DNA of 64,000 nt from Smallanthus sonchifolius (GCA_023525975.1 CM042022.1:1803001-1867000); one strand, 5' to 3'; counted from the stretch's first letter, positions 23,271 to 35,639 are shown. Made by a program: numbers and translations. Notes: generated by a model from the letters alone, not told the origin.

Positions 23271-23553
23271 TTACAAGTAAACTTTTTAATATTTTAATAT
23301 ACCGATTTCTCGCTAGATCCCACGGGGTTATTTCACAAATGCAATCGACCAAAATAACCAAAATTCAAGGGACCAATTTTGTAATATTTCGTAGGGTGAT
23401 GTCAGGCGGCACTGGAGTCCAAACAAGAATCAGCTTCCTTCTTTCAAATGATTCAAATAATCAAAACCCTCTTCGTCTTCGTCAACCAATTCCTCCTCAA
23501 TCTATCATCGCCGTCTCCGCCCTTCTTTCCGGCGCGGCAGTCCGATTCATGCG

Positions 23554-26500
23554 ATGGCGCCGGGACATCACACCGCCGTTCAGACTCACACTCTTGGTAC
23601 GGTTGTCATTCCGTTTACACAGCTTAAAGTAAGTTTTATCGTTCAAAATTCCAGTTCTAAATTTCTCGTAGATCGAAGATTCATGTAGTCTTCGATCAAT
23701 TTTATACGATTCAGTGAATCAAACATGTTTACATCATTTGTGTGTTGTGTAATGTGTTACAGGATAAAGATGCTGATTTGTCCATGAAAATTGAAGAAGG
23801 ATTTGGACCAGATGGATTAGGAATTTTATCAATATCTGAAGTATGAATGTTAGCTGAGACTTTAATTTAATTGAGGGTTTATTGCACCAATATGCAATTT
23901 ACTTTCACCATTATATGTTACATAATTTCAGTTTTTCTATCATTGTATGTACTTATCAAAAAACCGGTGCTATGGCACCATTTAACCTGCTATAAAAGGC
24001 TAATGAGAATGAACATTTTTAAATCAAATTTCATTTTGGTGTAGTGAACCCTTGAATTTGTGAGTTAGGCTGCTAAGCATGTAATTAGATTGTGCATAGT
24101 CTATGTCATGATCTCATTTGCTTTTTGATTTAGGATTTTGCGTGTAATGAATGTGGAACTTATATAATTTGGTGTAGGTTCCTCGATACGCGTTGTTAAG
24201 ACAAAACCTTCTGAATCTTGCTCCTAGGTAAAACATCTCAATACTGTTTTGAATTAATGTTAGTTAGCATAAGAATAATTAACTCTTTATTTGTACTAGG
24301 TTAGCCGATCTTCCTGAAAAGGTGAAGAATGAACTAGAAGATCCTCAAAGCAGGTAATATAGGGGTTGTTTGGATGGGACCCCCCTCCCTCTTCTCAAAA
24401 TGATTGTTGCCACTTTAAGAAGCAGAATCAAATAATAGCTCATTAGAGTTAAGGATATTTAGGTAATTTAACATTTACTCTTGAAAGAAGCTGTTATCAT
24501 GTAGGTATAACTTTGGATGGAGCCATGGGAAAGAGAAGCTTGAGTCTGGAAAACCAGGTGAACTTAGTTCTTTGATTTTGATCCTTGAATCATGTTATAA
24601 ATTTGTTAAATGTGAAAACGAGTGTGGTTACGATGATTAGGTGTGAAATGATAGGCAAAAAGTTGAGATTGAACATTAATAACCTGTTATACACTTATAT
24701 AATATATCTGGTGGTTATGTTCAATTTGTGCAGATCTGTTAAAAGGCTCTTTCTATGCAAATCCAATATTAGACAAACCTACTACTGATGCTGCTCTCAT
24801 TCAAAGGTAAAATTCTAGAAACCCTATATTTCTTCTGCAACATATTCATGTTATACATCCTTCGTAAAACGATTTCTTCCCCTCTCCAAAATAAATGCAA
24901 TATTTCTCCTTTTGGAAGTTTTTTAATAATAATTACGCGTTTGCCCATTAGAAAATGACCTTTTGTTGTACAGGTACCCTGCATACTGTGGATCAAATAT
25001 TTGGCCTCGAAGTACTTTGCCTGAACTTGAAATTGGTATCCCATTTTTATCTTCTTTGACTTAAGATTTGAGAAGTCACAAAAAGGAATTGTTGATGAAA
25101 GGTTCACAATTCAATAACATTAGATTGTATGTTTAATAACCATGTACAGGATCTTGTAGATTTTAATCTAGAATTACCAATTTGCCCTTTCATAAGTATT
25201 TTAGAATAGATGGGGAAATTGGTAATTTTGGATTACAGAGGTGCAAGTTGGTAAATTTAAATTAAACTCAGTAATTAGATCAAAATGCTTAAAATTGGTA
25301 AATTCTGATTGTCAATTGCAGGGGGGATTGGGTATATTTAGATTAAATTCAGTAACTAGATTAAAATGCTTAAAATGGTAAATATAGATTGTAACTCAGC
25401 CTCTCAGAAGATTGGTGTGTTTAGATTAAAATGAGTAAACTGGAGGTGAAAATTGGTACATTTGGATGATAATTTATTAGATTGTGATCTTGTAGACTTA
25501 ATCTAAATATACCAATCTGCCTTTCTGTAAGCATTATAAAATGCTGATAGTATTGATCAAATAGTCAAACACTTTCATTAAAATAATTCATGTTTTTCCT
25601 ATGCATGTAGCTTTCAAATCCCTTGGAAAGCTTATTCTCGATGTTGGTTTACTTGTAGCTTATCATTGTGATAAATACGGTAACTTTTCTTGATATCCGT
25701 TATTGATAAGATATCATTATTTTAGTTAATTATTATTTAAATTTTTACTTTTCTAAATGGAACAGTGTCTAAAGGGACAGGCATGCCACATAATGAAGGC
25801 ATTGAACAGATTGTCTATCGTTCTCGGTGTCATAAAGGTCGTTTGCTGTATTACTTTCCTGCTGAAAACAGGTTAGTATTTTTCACATTGATTCTATTAC
25901 TAGTTAGCCCATTAACATGTTGCATTTATAAATGTAGAGGTGGCATAATGGGTGGGTTGGTAAACAGGTCAAATGGGCCAGGTTGACTCGCACACACATT
26001 TTGTCTTTTTGTTTCTTGAATTTTACAAATAAATAATGTTTTACATACGATTAAGAAAACTATATTATTACAATGATAATCTGTTTTTTTTAAATAAAAC
26101 GATTTAGGAGGTTATATACATTTTGGGTGATTTTTGACCTATTTTATCCGCTCGACCTGTTCCATTTTAAGCAGTTCATTCAGTTTTACCTATTTTGACT
26201 CGTCAGATGAAAAGTTTACCAAGTATATTTACCCATAAATGGGTTGAAGTTACCTGTAGATTAGTGTATCATGTGTAGTCCTTGCCCAACCTAATGTTAT
26301 CTTTTCTCAAGCTTTTCTTATCATGTAATGGTGATTAAGGTACCATTTGACCTTTTTTTAATTTTTACCATTTAAAGTTTAACTTTGGGGGGTCCTGCTT
26401 ATATGGTGCCAAATTTTGAGGTATAGAGCAATAAAGATGAGACCCGCAAAATGTAGAATTAAGAATATGGTATGAGCCAATGCAATAGTAAAATATCATT

Positions 26501-28515
26501 CGTCTTTATTCTTCATTTTGTACATACCATCTCCATTTCTCTCTGGGTTAATTAAATTGGGACTGTTGATCACATATTTATTCACCTTGTATCATGTAAA
26601 TGAGACCTACAAATGAAATTGATGAATACAGTAAATTATAGGACTAATGGGCACCTAGACCCACAACCAGTGAACCATAACAAATTGAGTTTTCTTTCAG
26701 TAATGACTCTCAAGATAGCGAGTCCTTGTCATCATGGTGTGGATGGCATACGGATCATGGCTCTCTCACTGGTATACAAGTTCTTGCCTCACCTATATAT
26801 AATCTTATATAACTCTTCCAAAAGTTATTAAGTTTTACTTTAAGCTACCATTGATGTGCATCATGTACAAACTTCAAACTATTGTGTTTAAATCATTGCT
26901 AAAACATCAAGAAAATGAAAATTTGTTCTGAACAAGTTGACCCTTCTATAATTTTGATATCAAACCTAGCTAGTTGTACTTAAACATTGAATTAAGAGTT
27001 TCTAGATTGTGTTTATCTCCAATAGTTTGCAATGTAGCTTTGGACGTAATTGATGATACATTGAAATATTTTATGTTGATAAAGGGAGTTAAATAATTTT
27101 TTTTTGTCTAATGTTAGTTTGACCTCAACATGTAGGTCTTACGTATGCCATGTTTACCAAAGGTGGTGTAGAAATACCCTGCCCTGATAGTACAGCTGGC
27201 CTTTACATCAAAACAAGAACAGGTCAAATAGTCAAAGTATGTATTTTTTTTTCACACACGCACACATACATATATATATATATCTTGTCAAGTTCCTAAT
27301 CATCAAGTAATGAAAAGGCCTCCCTTAGTCCCTTCAATTGTGTTGATTGCTAATAGCCTAGTTTTCTTGATATAATTTAGAGGTGTCAAATGGGTGGGCG
27401 GTAACGGGTCAGTACCAGTAAAGTTTAGTGCAGGTTGCTGGTCTGACCCACAACTTTTTGACATCTATAAATAACTAATGTAAATATGTCATAAAATATA
27501 TTACAATAAAAATCTAACTATTTCAAATATACCAAAATTTTAAGTTTTCCTAAGCATTTGAATACATTTTGTTATGAATTTTGACCCATTTAATCCGTTT
27601 TATAGTTAAATCTTCTAGTTTAACCCATCTAAATAAAACATAACCCGAATCGACCCATTTACCTATAAATGGGATGAGTTGCCACCTCTTGCGTAAAAAT
27701 CATCAAAAGCTGTATTTATTTTGATTAATTATTATTATTTTCGGGTTCCATTTATATAGGATAATAATTGAAGATGTGATTGCAAGGATAAAATGGAAGT
27801 ATTATAATTATTTGCTATGTTTTGGCTTAGGTGGTGTACAAGGAAGATGAAATTGCATACCAAATTGGAAATATAACTGAAATACTTTCAAGAGGCCGTC
27901 TTTGTGCAACACCCCATTGTGTTCGTGTAAGTTCACATGATGAATTTCTTTATTTATATCTATTCATGTTATTTGGATTTTTTTTCTAGATCTATATTCA
28001 TTTTACAAGGATTGAAAATGAGTAACTTTAACCTCTATTTTCAGGCACCAAAAGGCGAAAAAGCAACAGGACTTGAACGCTCCACATTTGCATTATTCAT
28101 GCAACCTGACTGGTTTGCTTCCCAAATAACTTGATCAAACCCTTTCTTTTTAAGGATTAATTTCATATATATCCTTCTAAATTTCATAATATCATATTAG
28201 AAATATCATGTTTGCCCATTTTATAGTAAATAAAATATAATCAGATTCAGTGAGAAAACGGGTAAATATTATAGTTTTAATGTTTCGAAAGGATAAATAT
28301 GGTATGAAAAATAGGATATATTTGAAATTTTGAACTAATAGGAGAATAATATGAAATTGCCCCTTTAATAATGTTACAGCGATGAAAAATTTAATTTGCA
28401 GGGATGAAAAACTTGATTTTCCAGAGACGGGACATGTTCATCAAGAGGTACGTTAATGACCCTTCAAATGTTATCGATTCAATTTGATTTTTTTTTAGAA
28501 AATAATAATAGAAGC

Positions 28516-28550
<35 letters not shown>

Positions 28551-28846
28551 CTGTATGCACGTATTCTAAAACAATTGTTAGCACTTATTCATAAACTTCA
28601 TCACTCTTATTCAATTTCAACTTTGTATAATCAAACCAAACTTTCATTCTTTTTTTGGTTTTATAAATAATTAATTACACGGATGGTTCCTGTGGTTTGG
28701 TCAAATTACGGTTTTCGTCCCTAGGATTGAAAAATTACGGATTTAGTCCAACATAGTTTGATTTTGTTACACTGACGGTCCCTAAAGTGGATGAAGGTTA
28801 ACTTTTTCAGTTAAGTGGTAGTGAAATGACCAAAATACCCTTAAAT

Positions 28847-28898
<52 letters not shown>

Positions 28899-29965
28899 AA
28901 ACATAAATTTTAAAATCAAAATAAAATTACTGTGGGCCTACCACAATTCATCAGCCATTATATTCCTCCTTCACCTCACATATTTAAACCCAAATCCCTG
29001 ACTTCATCTTCTTCCTTACCCCATCATCTTCTCCGGCAACACTGAAAATTTCGGCAACCCCCTTTTTTCCACAAAACACAAAACTAACACCACCTCCGTT
29101 CGTCTCCACAAACGAATATCCAATTTACGAACTTGAAACTTTAATGCCCAAATAACAAATATCAATAATTTATCATATGTTATTCCTAAATTGGAATTAC
29201 CATTCACAAGAAAGAAACTTACGGGGAATGCGCAGACATTCCAGGCTTTTTAATCCCAATCCATATACCCCATAAAGGTATTTCCTAAAGGTATAAATGT
29301 ATACTTAACTCATTTGTTTACAAACCAAACCCTGTCTTTATCCTGCTGCTCTCGTTTAGAACATACGTTAGCCCACCAGGTGGAAGCGTACTTGCGTAGC
29401 TTTAATACAACAATCTTCACTTTTTGGTCCTCGGGGGTTTGCTTGTAATAAAAAACGCGTTCCACTGTTCGAACTTCGAAGCCAGTCGACGAACTCATCC
29501 GGGTCAAGCCAACATCGGATTGATAGTCGGTATCATCACCTTCAGGAAGGTAACGGTGGGGAGAACGGTCGTGATTTTGCTGTTGTTCCATGGCGATGGT
29601 GAGATCACGAAGTTGCTCTTGTAATGCCCTGATTTGTTGCGGAGGGGGAGTGTCGAGTATTTTGGTCATTTCACTGCCACTTAACTAAAAAAGTTAACCT
29701 CCATCCACTTTAGGGACCGTCAGTGTAACAAAATCAAACTATGTTGGACTAAATCCGTATTTTTTCAATCCTAGGGACGAAAACCGTAATTTGACCAAAC
29801 CACAGGGACCATCCGTGTAATTAATTCTTTTACAAATTTGATTGTTTTGTTAAATAAATGGGGCGATCCCTACAATAATTTGCGGTGATACAGGCTAATG
29901 AATTGCTTACGTTCGGGGAGTACACAGAGAAGCTTCTTGACAAGTATTATCATCTGAAAACATAG
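23554..29965 (+). CDS. 2-oxoglutarate/Fe(II)-dependent oxygenase-family protein, 15 exons
   Basis: Exons: 23554-23628, 23763-23840, 24178-24227, 24300-24353, 24505-24557, 24734-24806, 24974-25035, 25611-25679, 25766-25871, 26701-26771, 27136-27236, 27831-27926, 28045-28112, 28402-28447, 29894-29965. All are GT-AG; total 1074 nt, 357 residues. It matches a conserved plant clade distantly related to isopenicillin N synthase. Visible blocks: VPRYALLRQNLLNLAPRLAD, YNFGWSHGKEKLESGKPD, GSFYANPILDKPTTDAALI, CGSNIWPRSTLPELE, RCHKGRLLYYFPAEN and WCGWHTDHGSLTGLTYAMFT. The iron ligands fit H223, D225 and H293 (in CATPHCVRAPKG), and R308 (in ERSTFALFMQPDW) fits the 2-oxoglutarate-binding Arg. Such enzymes couple 2-oxoglutarate decarboxylation to oxidation of a substrate; the substrate here is unknown. 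A soluble protein is expected, with no signal peptide. Intron 14 carries a 1.2-kb long-TIR insertion, and a Harbinger-like element lies just upstream. Confidence 0.94.
25936..26265. repeat. GGGT-type hAT-like MITE in oxygenase intron 9
   Basis: Starts GTAGAGGTGGCATAATGGGT and ends with ACCCATAAATGGGTTGAAGTTACC. It is the same terminal style as 17913-18591 and 27378-27690. No clean target duplication, so boundaries are approximate. Confidence 0.4.
27378..27690. repeat. GGGT-type hAT-like MITE in oxygenase intron 11
   Basis: The ends are TAGAGGTGTCAAATGGGTG and TGAGTTGCCACCTCT (inverted match AGAGGTGGCAA). The body is AT-rich with GACCCA/TGGGTC motifs. Flanks do not form a convincing 8-bp duplication. 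Confidence 0.45.
28667..29831. mobile_element. long-TIR (Mutator-like) element in oxygenase intron 14 carrying a gag fragment
   Basis: Two inverted arms of about 165-170 bp, 28667-28837 and about 29660-29831, match almost base for base (CACGGATGGT at the outer ends, GTCCCTAAAGTGGATG and AGTTAAGTGG inside). The outer flank is AATTAATT on both sides, which is palindromic, so the target duplication is ambiguous. The 820-bp interior holds a TA microsatellite (28850-28895) and a Ty3-type gag fragment on the minus strand. It lies wholly within intron 14 (28448-29893). Confidence 0.7.
29310..29669 (-). pseudogene. Ty3-type gag N-terminal fragment inside the long-TIR element
   Basis: An open frame of 119 residues starts MTKILDTPPPQQIRALQEQL, and its ATG lies within the inverted arm. 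The later segment VRTVERVFYYKQTPEDQKVK, then LRKYASTWWANVCSKRE, is the start of the retrotransposon gag domain. The fragment stops after about 50 residues of that domain, so it cannot build a capsid. Confidence 0.65.
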
Positions 29966-30489
29966 CAGCATTGGGTTGGGGGTACAGTTTAATTCTATCA
30001 AAACTTAGTTTATATTTACCTGCACAAAAACACAGGTAGGGTTTACTTGCCATTAAATAATTTTATGTAAATGAATAGAAACTTAATCTTATTGATTATT
30101 GGATTCTAGTTTTATTTTGTATGTGTTTTCTTTACTTTTAACTTTAAAAAAAATATGTTTTATTTGTAAATAAGTTAATTTTTGTAATCAAACGCACGAC
30201 GATAAACACTAACACATGAACACGATTTGTTCTAGGGGGTGATCGACCAGTGGCCGTATAAGGTGCGTTTTTCTCTTATATGTGACGTATGCTAGAAAAC
30301 TATACGACCTGTATATCTTTCTGTATGACACATAAGTGAGATGCAACGTTGTACACCGTTGAAAGAGGTTATACTAGCCGTATAGCCTTTTTTCGCTAAT
30401 TAAACCGTAAGTATGATAACGTCACATGGTGTATCTATATTAGTCATTTTTCTTTGCTTGTGAAGTTTCCTAAGCAAGAAGGTTCTATT
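29966..30489 (+). other. oxygenase 3'UTR and spacer
   Basis: The AT-rich sequence after the stop codon at 29965 is probably the 3'UTR, for about 150-200 bases. The rest is unassigned spacer with no coding frame. Confidence 0.5.
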
Positions 30490-30722
30490 TACACACCGAT
30501 TTGTAAAGCTATACACTGAAACCGGTTTAACCCGAACCGAACAGGTCGAAACCCCTTCCAAAACTAATTTTAAACCCGGTCAAACCCGTTCTTAATAACT
30601 GGTTTCAAACCTGGTCAAACTCCCTCAAAACGGTTTCAAACCGAACCGGTTTGATACCAAAACAATTTTACCTTTTGTTAACTAACCCGGTTCAGTTTAA
30701 AAAACCGATTTGTGCACCTCTA
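30490..30722 (+). mobile_element. 233-bp MITE of the TGCACCTCTA hAT family
   Basis: Right end TTTGTGCACCTCTA, left end TACACACCGATTTG, CCGGTTT-rich interior, flanked by 8-bp repeats GTTCTATT (30482-30489) and GTTCTATC (30723-30730), one mismatch. It is the smallest of three family members (others at 20848 and 50608). Confidence 0.75.
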
Positions 30723-30975
30723 GTTCTATCTAGAGGGAAACAAATGAAGGCCATTGGAACTTCCAACCTCTAGAACTTGTGACGCAAAATCTTTCTTGGA
30801 CCATCCACCAAAATGTTGTCAAATGTTCGTCCAAATACGACTTTATTCACATGTCAAATCAATATACTTTATCTTTATTTTAAAAGTATATATATTCAAT
30901 TTAACATATAATTTAATATCTGTTTATTGTTTCCTCTAGATTAATTAATTTAAAAATATAGTTAAGTATATAACT

Positions 30976-33000
30976 GATTAGAATGATTGAAAGATGGCCC
31001 CTACCAAGTTACCAACATACAAGTAAAAAACGACAGCTTCATAGTAGTTTGCTAGATCTTGTTTGATCGTTTATGCTAATTAATTACATAAAAAAGGTTA
31101 AAGTATGGCTTTACATTTTGAATTAAAAATACAAAGATTATATTATGTAATGACAATAAACTTATACAAGTCTATTCATTTATACGGGCGTTCATTGCTG
31201 CATCGGTTATGAATTGTGAGAATCACATAAATGTTTGTATGTAATGCATATATTTATCATATTTAGTGGAAGGAGATGGTTATACGGTTACATATCTGCA
31301 TTACTGTGGTAAAGCAATATGTGCAACTATTTACACGTTTCTTATAGGTCTTTGCTTAAAATTGATTATGTATTAAATGACGCAATAGTTTGTATAACAT
31401 GTGTTCCACTTTTTAAAAATTCAATTGATTACTAGGGTCGACCCTAAGGGTGTGTCGGATGGACGACCACACAGGGTCCAAAACTTCTTAAACCCAAAAT
31501 TATTTTTCCTCGTTTTACATACATAAAAAAATTTAATTAATGTTTATGTTTTGCTCACTTCTTTTCCCCCTTTGTTCCATGTACGGGTTCGAGACTTTGT
31601 AGCTTTGCTTTATGTTTTGTTCACTTCTTTTCCTCCTTTGTTCCATTTGTGATTTACACTTCCCACATCGCCCAAATGAGAAAGTTTACCAAAGAAGGGG
31701 ACATGGTTTATAAATGAGTCGAGCTCAAAATTTCAGCTCGATTCAAAATTCTAGCCGAGCCGAGCCGAGCTAACTTGGTTAGACTTCGAGACCGAGCTAG
31801 TTTTGGCTTGGCTCTTGAACAACCCTATTTAAAACAATTATCGCCGTACTAATGATTTATATATATATATATATATATTAAACGTTTCTATTTTAAAAAC
31901 CTATTTTTACTAGTCGCACAGGGGTATCTGAAATATATGAATCGGCTTTGTTGATTACTATGATGAAAAACATTTTGAACGACCATTAACGACTAACATT
32001 TAAAAAAAGAACGAGTAACATCAAATAATTGTATTACTATGATGAAAAACATTTTGAACAACCATTAACGACTAGCATTTAAAAAAAATAACGAAGAACA
32101 TCAAATAATTGTGTTGCTATGATAAAAACATTTTGAACGACCATTAATGACTAGCATTTAAAAAAGAACGAAGAACATCAAATAATTGTATTACTACGAC
32201 GAAAAACATTTTGAACGACCATTAACGACTAACATTTAAAAAAAAGAACGAAGAACATCAAATAATTGTATTACTACGACGAAAAACATTTTGAACTACC
32301 ATTAACGACTAACATTTAAAAAAAGAACGAAGAACATCAAATAATTGTATTACTACGACGAAAAACATTTTGAACGACCATTAACGACTAACATTTAAAA
32401 AAAAGAACAAAGAACATCAAATAATTGTATTACTACGACGAAAAACATTTTGAACGACCATTAACGACTAACATTTAAAAAAAAGAACGAAGAACATCAA
32501 ATAATTGTATTACTATGATGAAAAACATTTTGAACGACCATCGACGACTAACATTTATAAAAAAACGAGCAACATCAAATAATTGTATTACTATGACGAA
32601 AAACATTTTGAACGACCATTAACCACTAACATCAAATAATAATTGTATTTAAAAAAAGAAAAGTCAAAAAAATATAATTATGAAAGTCAAATAAAGTGGG
32701 AGGACCATTAAGGACCCATTTATTTAAATAAATAGAGCATTTTGAAATGTGTTTTTATTTTTACTCATTGTTTTGCTATTACAACCACCCCATTTCGTCA
32801 TCGTCGATCACAGGAATGAACACATTCGTATGTAATCAGGTCATCTTCAGAGTACCGGCGACGGAAATCCAGTCGCCGGAGACGTTGTTCGACTGTCTCG
32901 AAGCATCCGAAGACTAGGTTTTACATACTCCGGCGATGCCTAACTATGTTTATGTGTTGGAACGATAAGTACGATTGAATTCAGAGGCGATACACCGTAG
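30976..33000 (+). repeat. segmental duplication, copy A
   Basis: Segments align in the same order with copy B (35640-37790): GATTGAAAGATGGCC near 30987, TAGTAGTTTGCT near 31042, CATTTATACGGGCGTT near 31174, and a well conserved final 300 bp from GTGGGAGGACCATTA (32696) through CATACTCCGGCGATGC to GAACGATAAGTACGATTGAA. Copy A carries a minisatellite that copy B lacks and has no Helitron. Its 3' end runs into a MITE at 33011. Confidence 0.7.
31955..32650 (+). repeat. 79-81-bp minisatellite, about nine copies
   Basis: Tandem units contain CATTTTGAACGACCATTAAC, then GACTAACATTTAAAAAA, GAACATCAAATAATTGTATT and ACTACGACGAAAAA. Length varies by a few bases, mostly in the A run. Units in the middle are most alike (ACTACGACG variant), while edge units carry ACTATGATG, as expected from unequal exchange. 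Confidence 0.93.
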
Positions 33001-33010
33001 CTTTTACTGA

Positions 33011-33570
33011 AGGGAAAAATACTAAAATGGACATTTAGCCGGCTAACTTAGGAGGTGTTTGGGATTGAGTTTGAAAATAACTTATTGACTTATTGGCTTT
33101 TTGAAAAAGCCAATAAGTCAAAAAAGTGTTTGACATGGATAAAATTCATTTCTATTTTGGTTTTTTGATAAGTTTTAAAAAATTATTTTCCAAAAGTCAC
33201 AAATCCTGGTTTTTTAAAACTCCTTATAACTTTTTGAATATAAAATTACCAATCTACCCACCCTTTACCCTACGATAAATATGAGCTAAGCCAAACACTT
33301 TTTAAAAAATAACTTATTGACTTATTGGTTTTTCCCATCACAAAAGTTAATCCAAACACTTTTTTAAAAATTCATTTTGGAAAAGTCATAAGTCAATAAA
33401 CACTTTTGACAAAAAACACTTTCGGAGTTAAATAAGCAATCCCAAACACCCTCTTAAAAAGGCGACGGTTTAGCCGGCAAAATTTAAAGGCTTAGCAGAT
33501 GTAGTTTTGGATAAATGTCCATTTTGGTATATTTTTTACCGGCTAACTTCCATTTTGGCATTTTTTCCCT
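33011..33570. mobile_element. MITE of the GGGAAAAATA family, interrupted by a Tourist-like MITE
   Basis: Outer ends AGGGAAAAATACTAAAATGG and, inverted, AGGGAAAAAATGCCAAAATGG. AAATGGACATTTAGCC and GCCGGCTAAC subterminal blocks are shared with 10941-11078. The insert at 33051-33453 splits the left arm. Flanks TTTACTGA/TTTATTGT agree at 6 of 8. Confidence 0.65.
33051..33453. mobile_element. Tourist-like (PIF/Harbinger) MITE
   Basis: Terminal inverted repeats GGAGGTGTTTGGGATTG and, at the right, the inverse of GAGGGTGTTTGGGATTG (15 of 17 match), with exact 3-bp TTA target duplications (33048-33050 and 33454-33456). Subterminal arms ACTTATTGACTTATTGG pair internally. 403 bp, non-coding. Confidence 0.9.
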
Positions 33571-34598
33571 TTTATTGTATATATTTTCAGATTTGAAGAT
33601 ATGTAAGATATAGTAATTGTTTGTTTACTGTATATATTTTCTTGAAGAAATATGAATTATAGTTTTATTATAGTTTAATCTCTTAACATTGTCATATGTA
33701 ACATAACACATCTAGCAAAAATCTCACTCATATTACCTAAATGTTGTTTTTATTTTTTTTTTAAATTTATTAACTTGACCATTACAAATAGTTATTTTTA
33801 TTAATATAGACCATGTGTATCAAGATTACATGAGACCGATTATTTTGTTAATCTAGTTCATATGTATCAAGATTACATGACACTAAAATTGGTTTGCAAC
33901 TAGCACTTGATCACAAGTGTCATATTCGACTCTTGTTGCCGCATCCTCTACGAGGGATACTCATGGCGTTTGCTCTATGCCCACTCACATGATACGAATC
34001 CCAATCAAGAGTGTGGACCTAATCCATATAGAAGAAGGTTTTCTGATGCTGCAGGTGTGATTAGCGATATAGGCGATTGTCTGATAGTGATTGAAGGTGA
34101 TAGTGACGATGACTTGAAGAGAGAGAGAGAAAGGGTAATGTGTTCGTCAGGTGCTCTTGTAGGAGTTGTCGAAGAGGGAGTAGGGCCGTCTTTGTGGGGG
34201 TGCATGGTGGGCGACCGCACATGGCCCATGTTCCAAGCGGCCCAACTTTTTTTTCTCCAAATATTAACATTTAAAATAACATTGATATAGTTTTTTTTAT
34301 TCTTAGATAACAAATTCATAATTTTTAACAACTCACATAAATATTCATATAATTTCTCCAAATATTAAGAAATCAACTTAAATCGATTTTGATTGTTTTT
34401 ATCCTAGATGACCACATCCATTTGCCCTTTTTCTAATTAATTTATTTTTCTTAGTGAAGTTTCCTAAGAAAGACAAGGGATCTAATTCGGTTTTAAAAAC
34501 ATTGGTCACACAATTTCTGCATTTTTAATAGTATTTAAAATTATTAGTTTCAGTTATTCAATATTTTTCTTTGCCTTATCTTTACTAAATGATTTAAA
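33571..34598. other. intergenic, no gene accepted
   Basis: Contains a short imperfect duplication (TGTATCAAGATTACATGA at about 33815 and 33863). A GC-richer patch at 33930-34250 is open in several frames on both strands, but with no recognisable domain. It ends in a GCCCATGTTCCAAGCGGCCC repeat-like block, so it looks like transposon sequence. Confidence 0.45.
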
Positions 34599-35110
34599 CT
34601 AGAAAATTAGCCCAGCGCTCCGCGGCGAGTGGCTTCTGTGCCCCGCGGCGAGAGTCAGATCTTAAACGACTGTGGCGGTGTCATTAATATGGCTAAACAC
34701 AAAAAGAAACATGGTTAAGTACATAGAAGAAACATATGAAATTATGGCGACTCGGTTGTGTAGATCGAAACATAGATAAATTACATTTATATAACGGAAC
34801 CGGTGTTTTTCAGTCGGTTTCGGTTTCATTCTTCACGTTCCTAAAAAATATCATACATTGAATACGACTCCATTTTTAGCGAAATTTATACTGGGACGTC
34901 AAGAAAAAAAATAATTAACGAACGAAAGTTATTGAGGAAAAATCAGATTATATATATTACAGGGGGTAAACGTGAAACTTTAGAAACTTGATGGAGTCAA
35001 AGTAGTAGTTTACAAAGTTAAGAGTGAATTTTATCATTTCTTTAAAGTTGAGGGAGGGAGTGTTCGGTGGCAAAAACCACCGACACTCGTGTTTAAGGTA
35101 TAGTATAATA
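34599..35110 (-). mobile_element. non-autonomous Helitron (minus orientation)
   Basis: Read on the minus strand, the 5' end has a TATTATACTATACCTTAAAC-type start and a GTGTCGGTGG block, and the 3' end has a GC-rich hairpin (CGCCGCGGAGCGCTGGGC), then TAATTTTCTAG before T. About 510 bp. It shares internal sequence (TGGCGACTCGGTTGTG) with the sibling at 35823-36382. Confidence 0.65.
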
Positions 35111-35639
35111 TGTATTAGTAACTAGTAAATTCATATGTTAAATTAAATATGTATATATATATATATAATTATATAATAAAGATATATCATCCTAATGTTT
35201 GACATAATAATAAAGTCGTTTAGGACTAACATTTGACAACATTTTGGTGGATGGTCGAGGAAGATTTTGCGTCATAGTTTTAAAAAACGGATAACATTAT
35301 AAAAATTTAATAACTATAGACATATAATTTTAAAAACTTAAATAAATAAATATTGAATCTAAAGTATTAAATTAATCAATAAATAAGATTTTAAAGAAAA
35401 AAAATTGAAATCCGGTTAACCAGTTCAAATAAAAACGGTTTAATAGACGTAACAAGACCGAATGCACCTGGTTTTTCATCTAACCAGCCTGACTGACGGT
35501 ACGGTTTTCAAAACATCAGTCTAAGACTAAAGAAGTTCAAAATAGAAAACTATATCAAAATGATAAAAAAAATTTAATATTTGTTTCATGTTACATCTAG
35601 AATAAACAATTTAACAATAAATAAATATATAAGTAATTA
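35111..35639. other. spacer with inverted fragment of 30.8 kb sequence
   Basis: 35213-35275 is the reverse complement, with a few changes, of 30779-30845 (shared ACAACATTTTGGTGGATGG). 35265-35512 has CCGGTT-rich MITE-like ends. No gene seen. Confidence 0.5.

Noticed and set aside
23111..23632. 173-aa open frame overlapping the oxygenase start
   Set aside because: Runs in a different frame across a Harbinger-like end and the oxygenase 5'UTR and exon 1. The spliced oxygenase frame fits a known family.
14826..29965. SERINC and oxygenase genes considered as a metabolic cluster or operon-like pair
   Set aside because: Each has its own promoter region and they are unrelated in function, separated by nearly 4 kb including transposons.
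31955..32650. Regular repeats considered as a CRISPR array
   Set aside because: Units of about 79 bp are contiguous with no unique spacers. It is a minisatellite in a plant genome.
33907..34361. Overlapping 118-127-aa open frames on both strands
   Set aside because: No recognisable domain or upstream promoter, and a repeat-like GC-rich patch. Open frames on both strands here are explained by base composition.
34599..34760. GC-rich CGCGGCG segments considered as rRNA or CpG promoter
   Set aside because: They are the hairpin-bearing 3' end of a Helitron, mirrored by a sibling at 35823.
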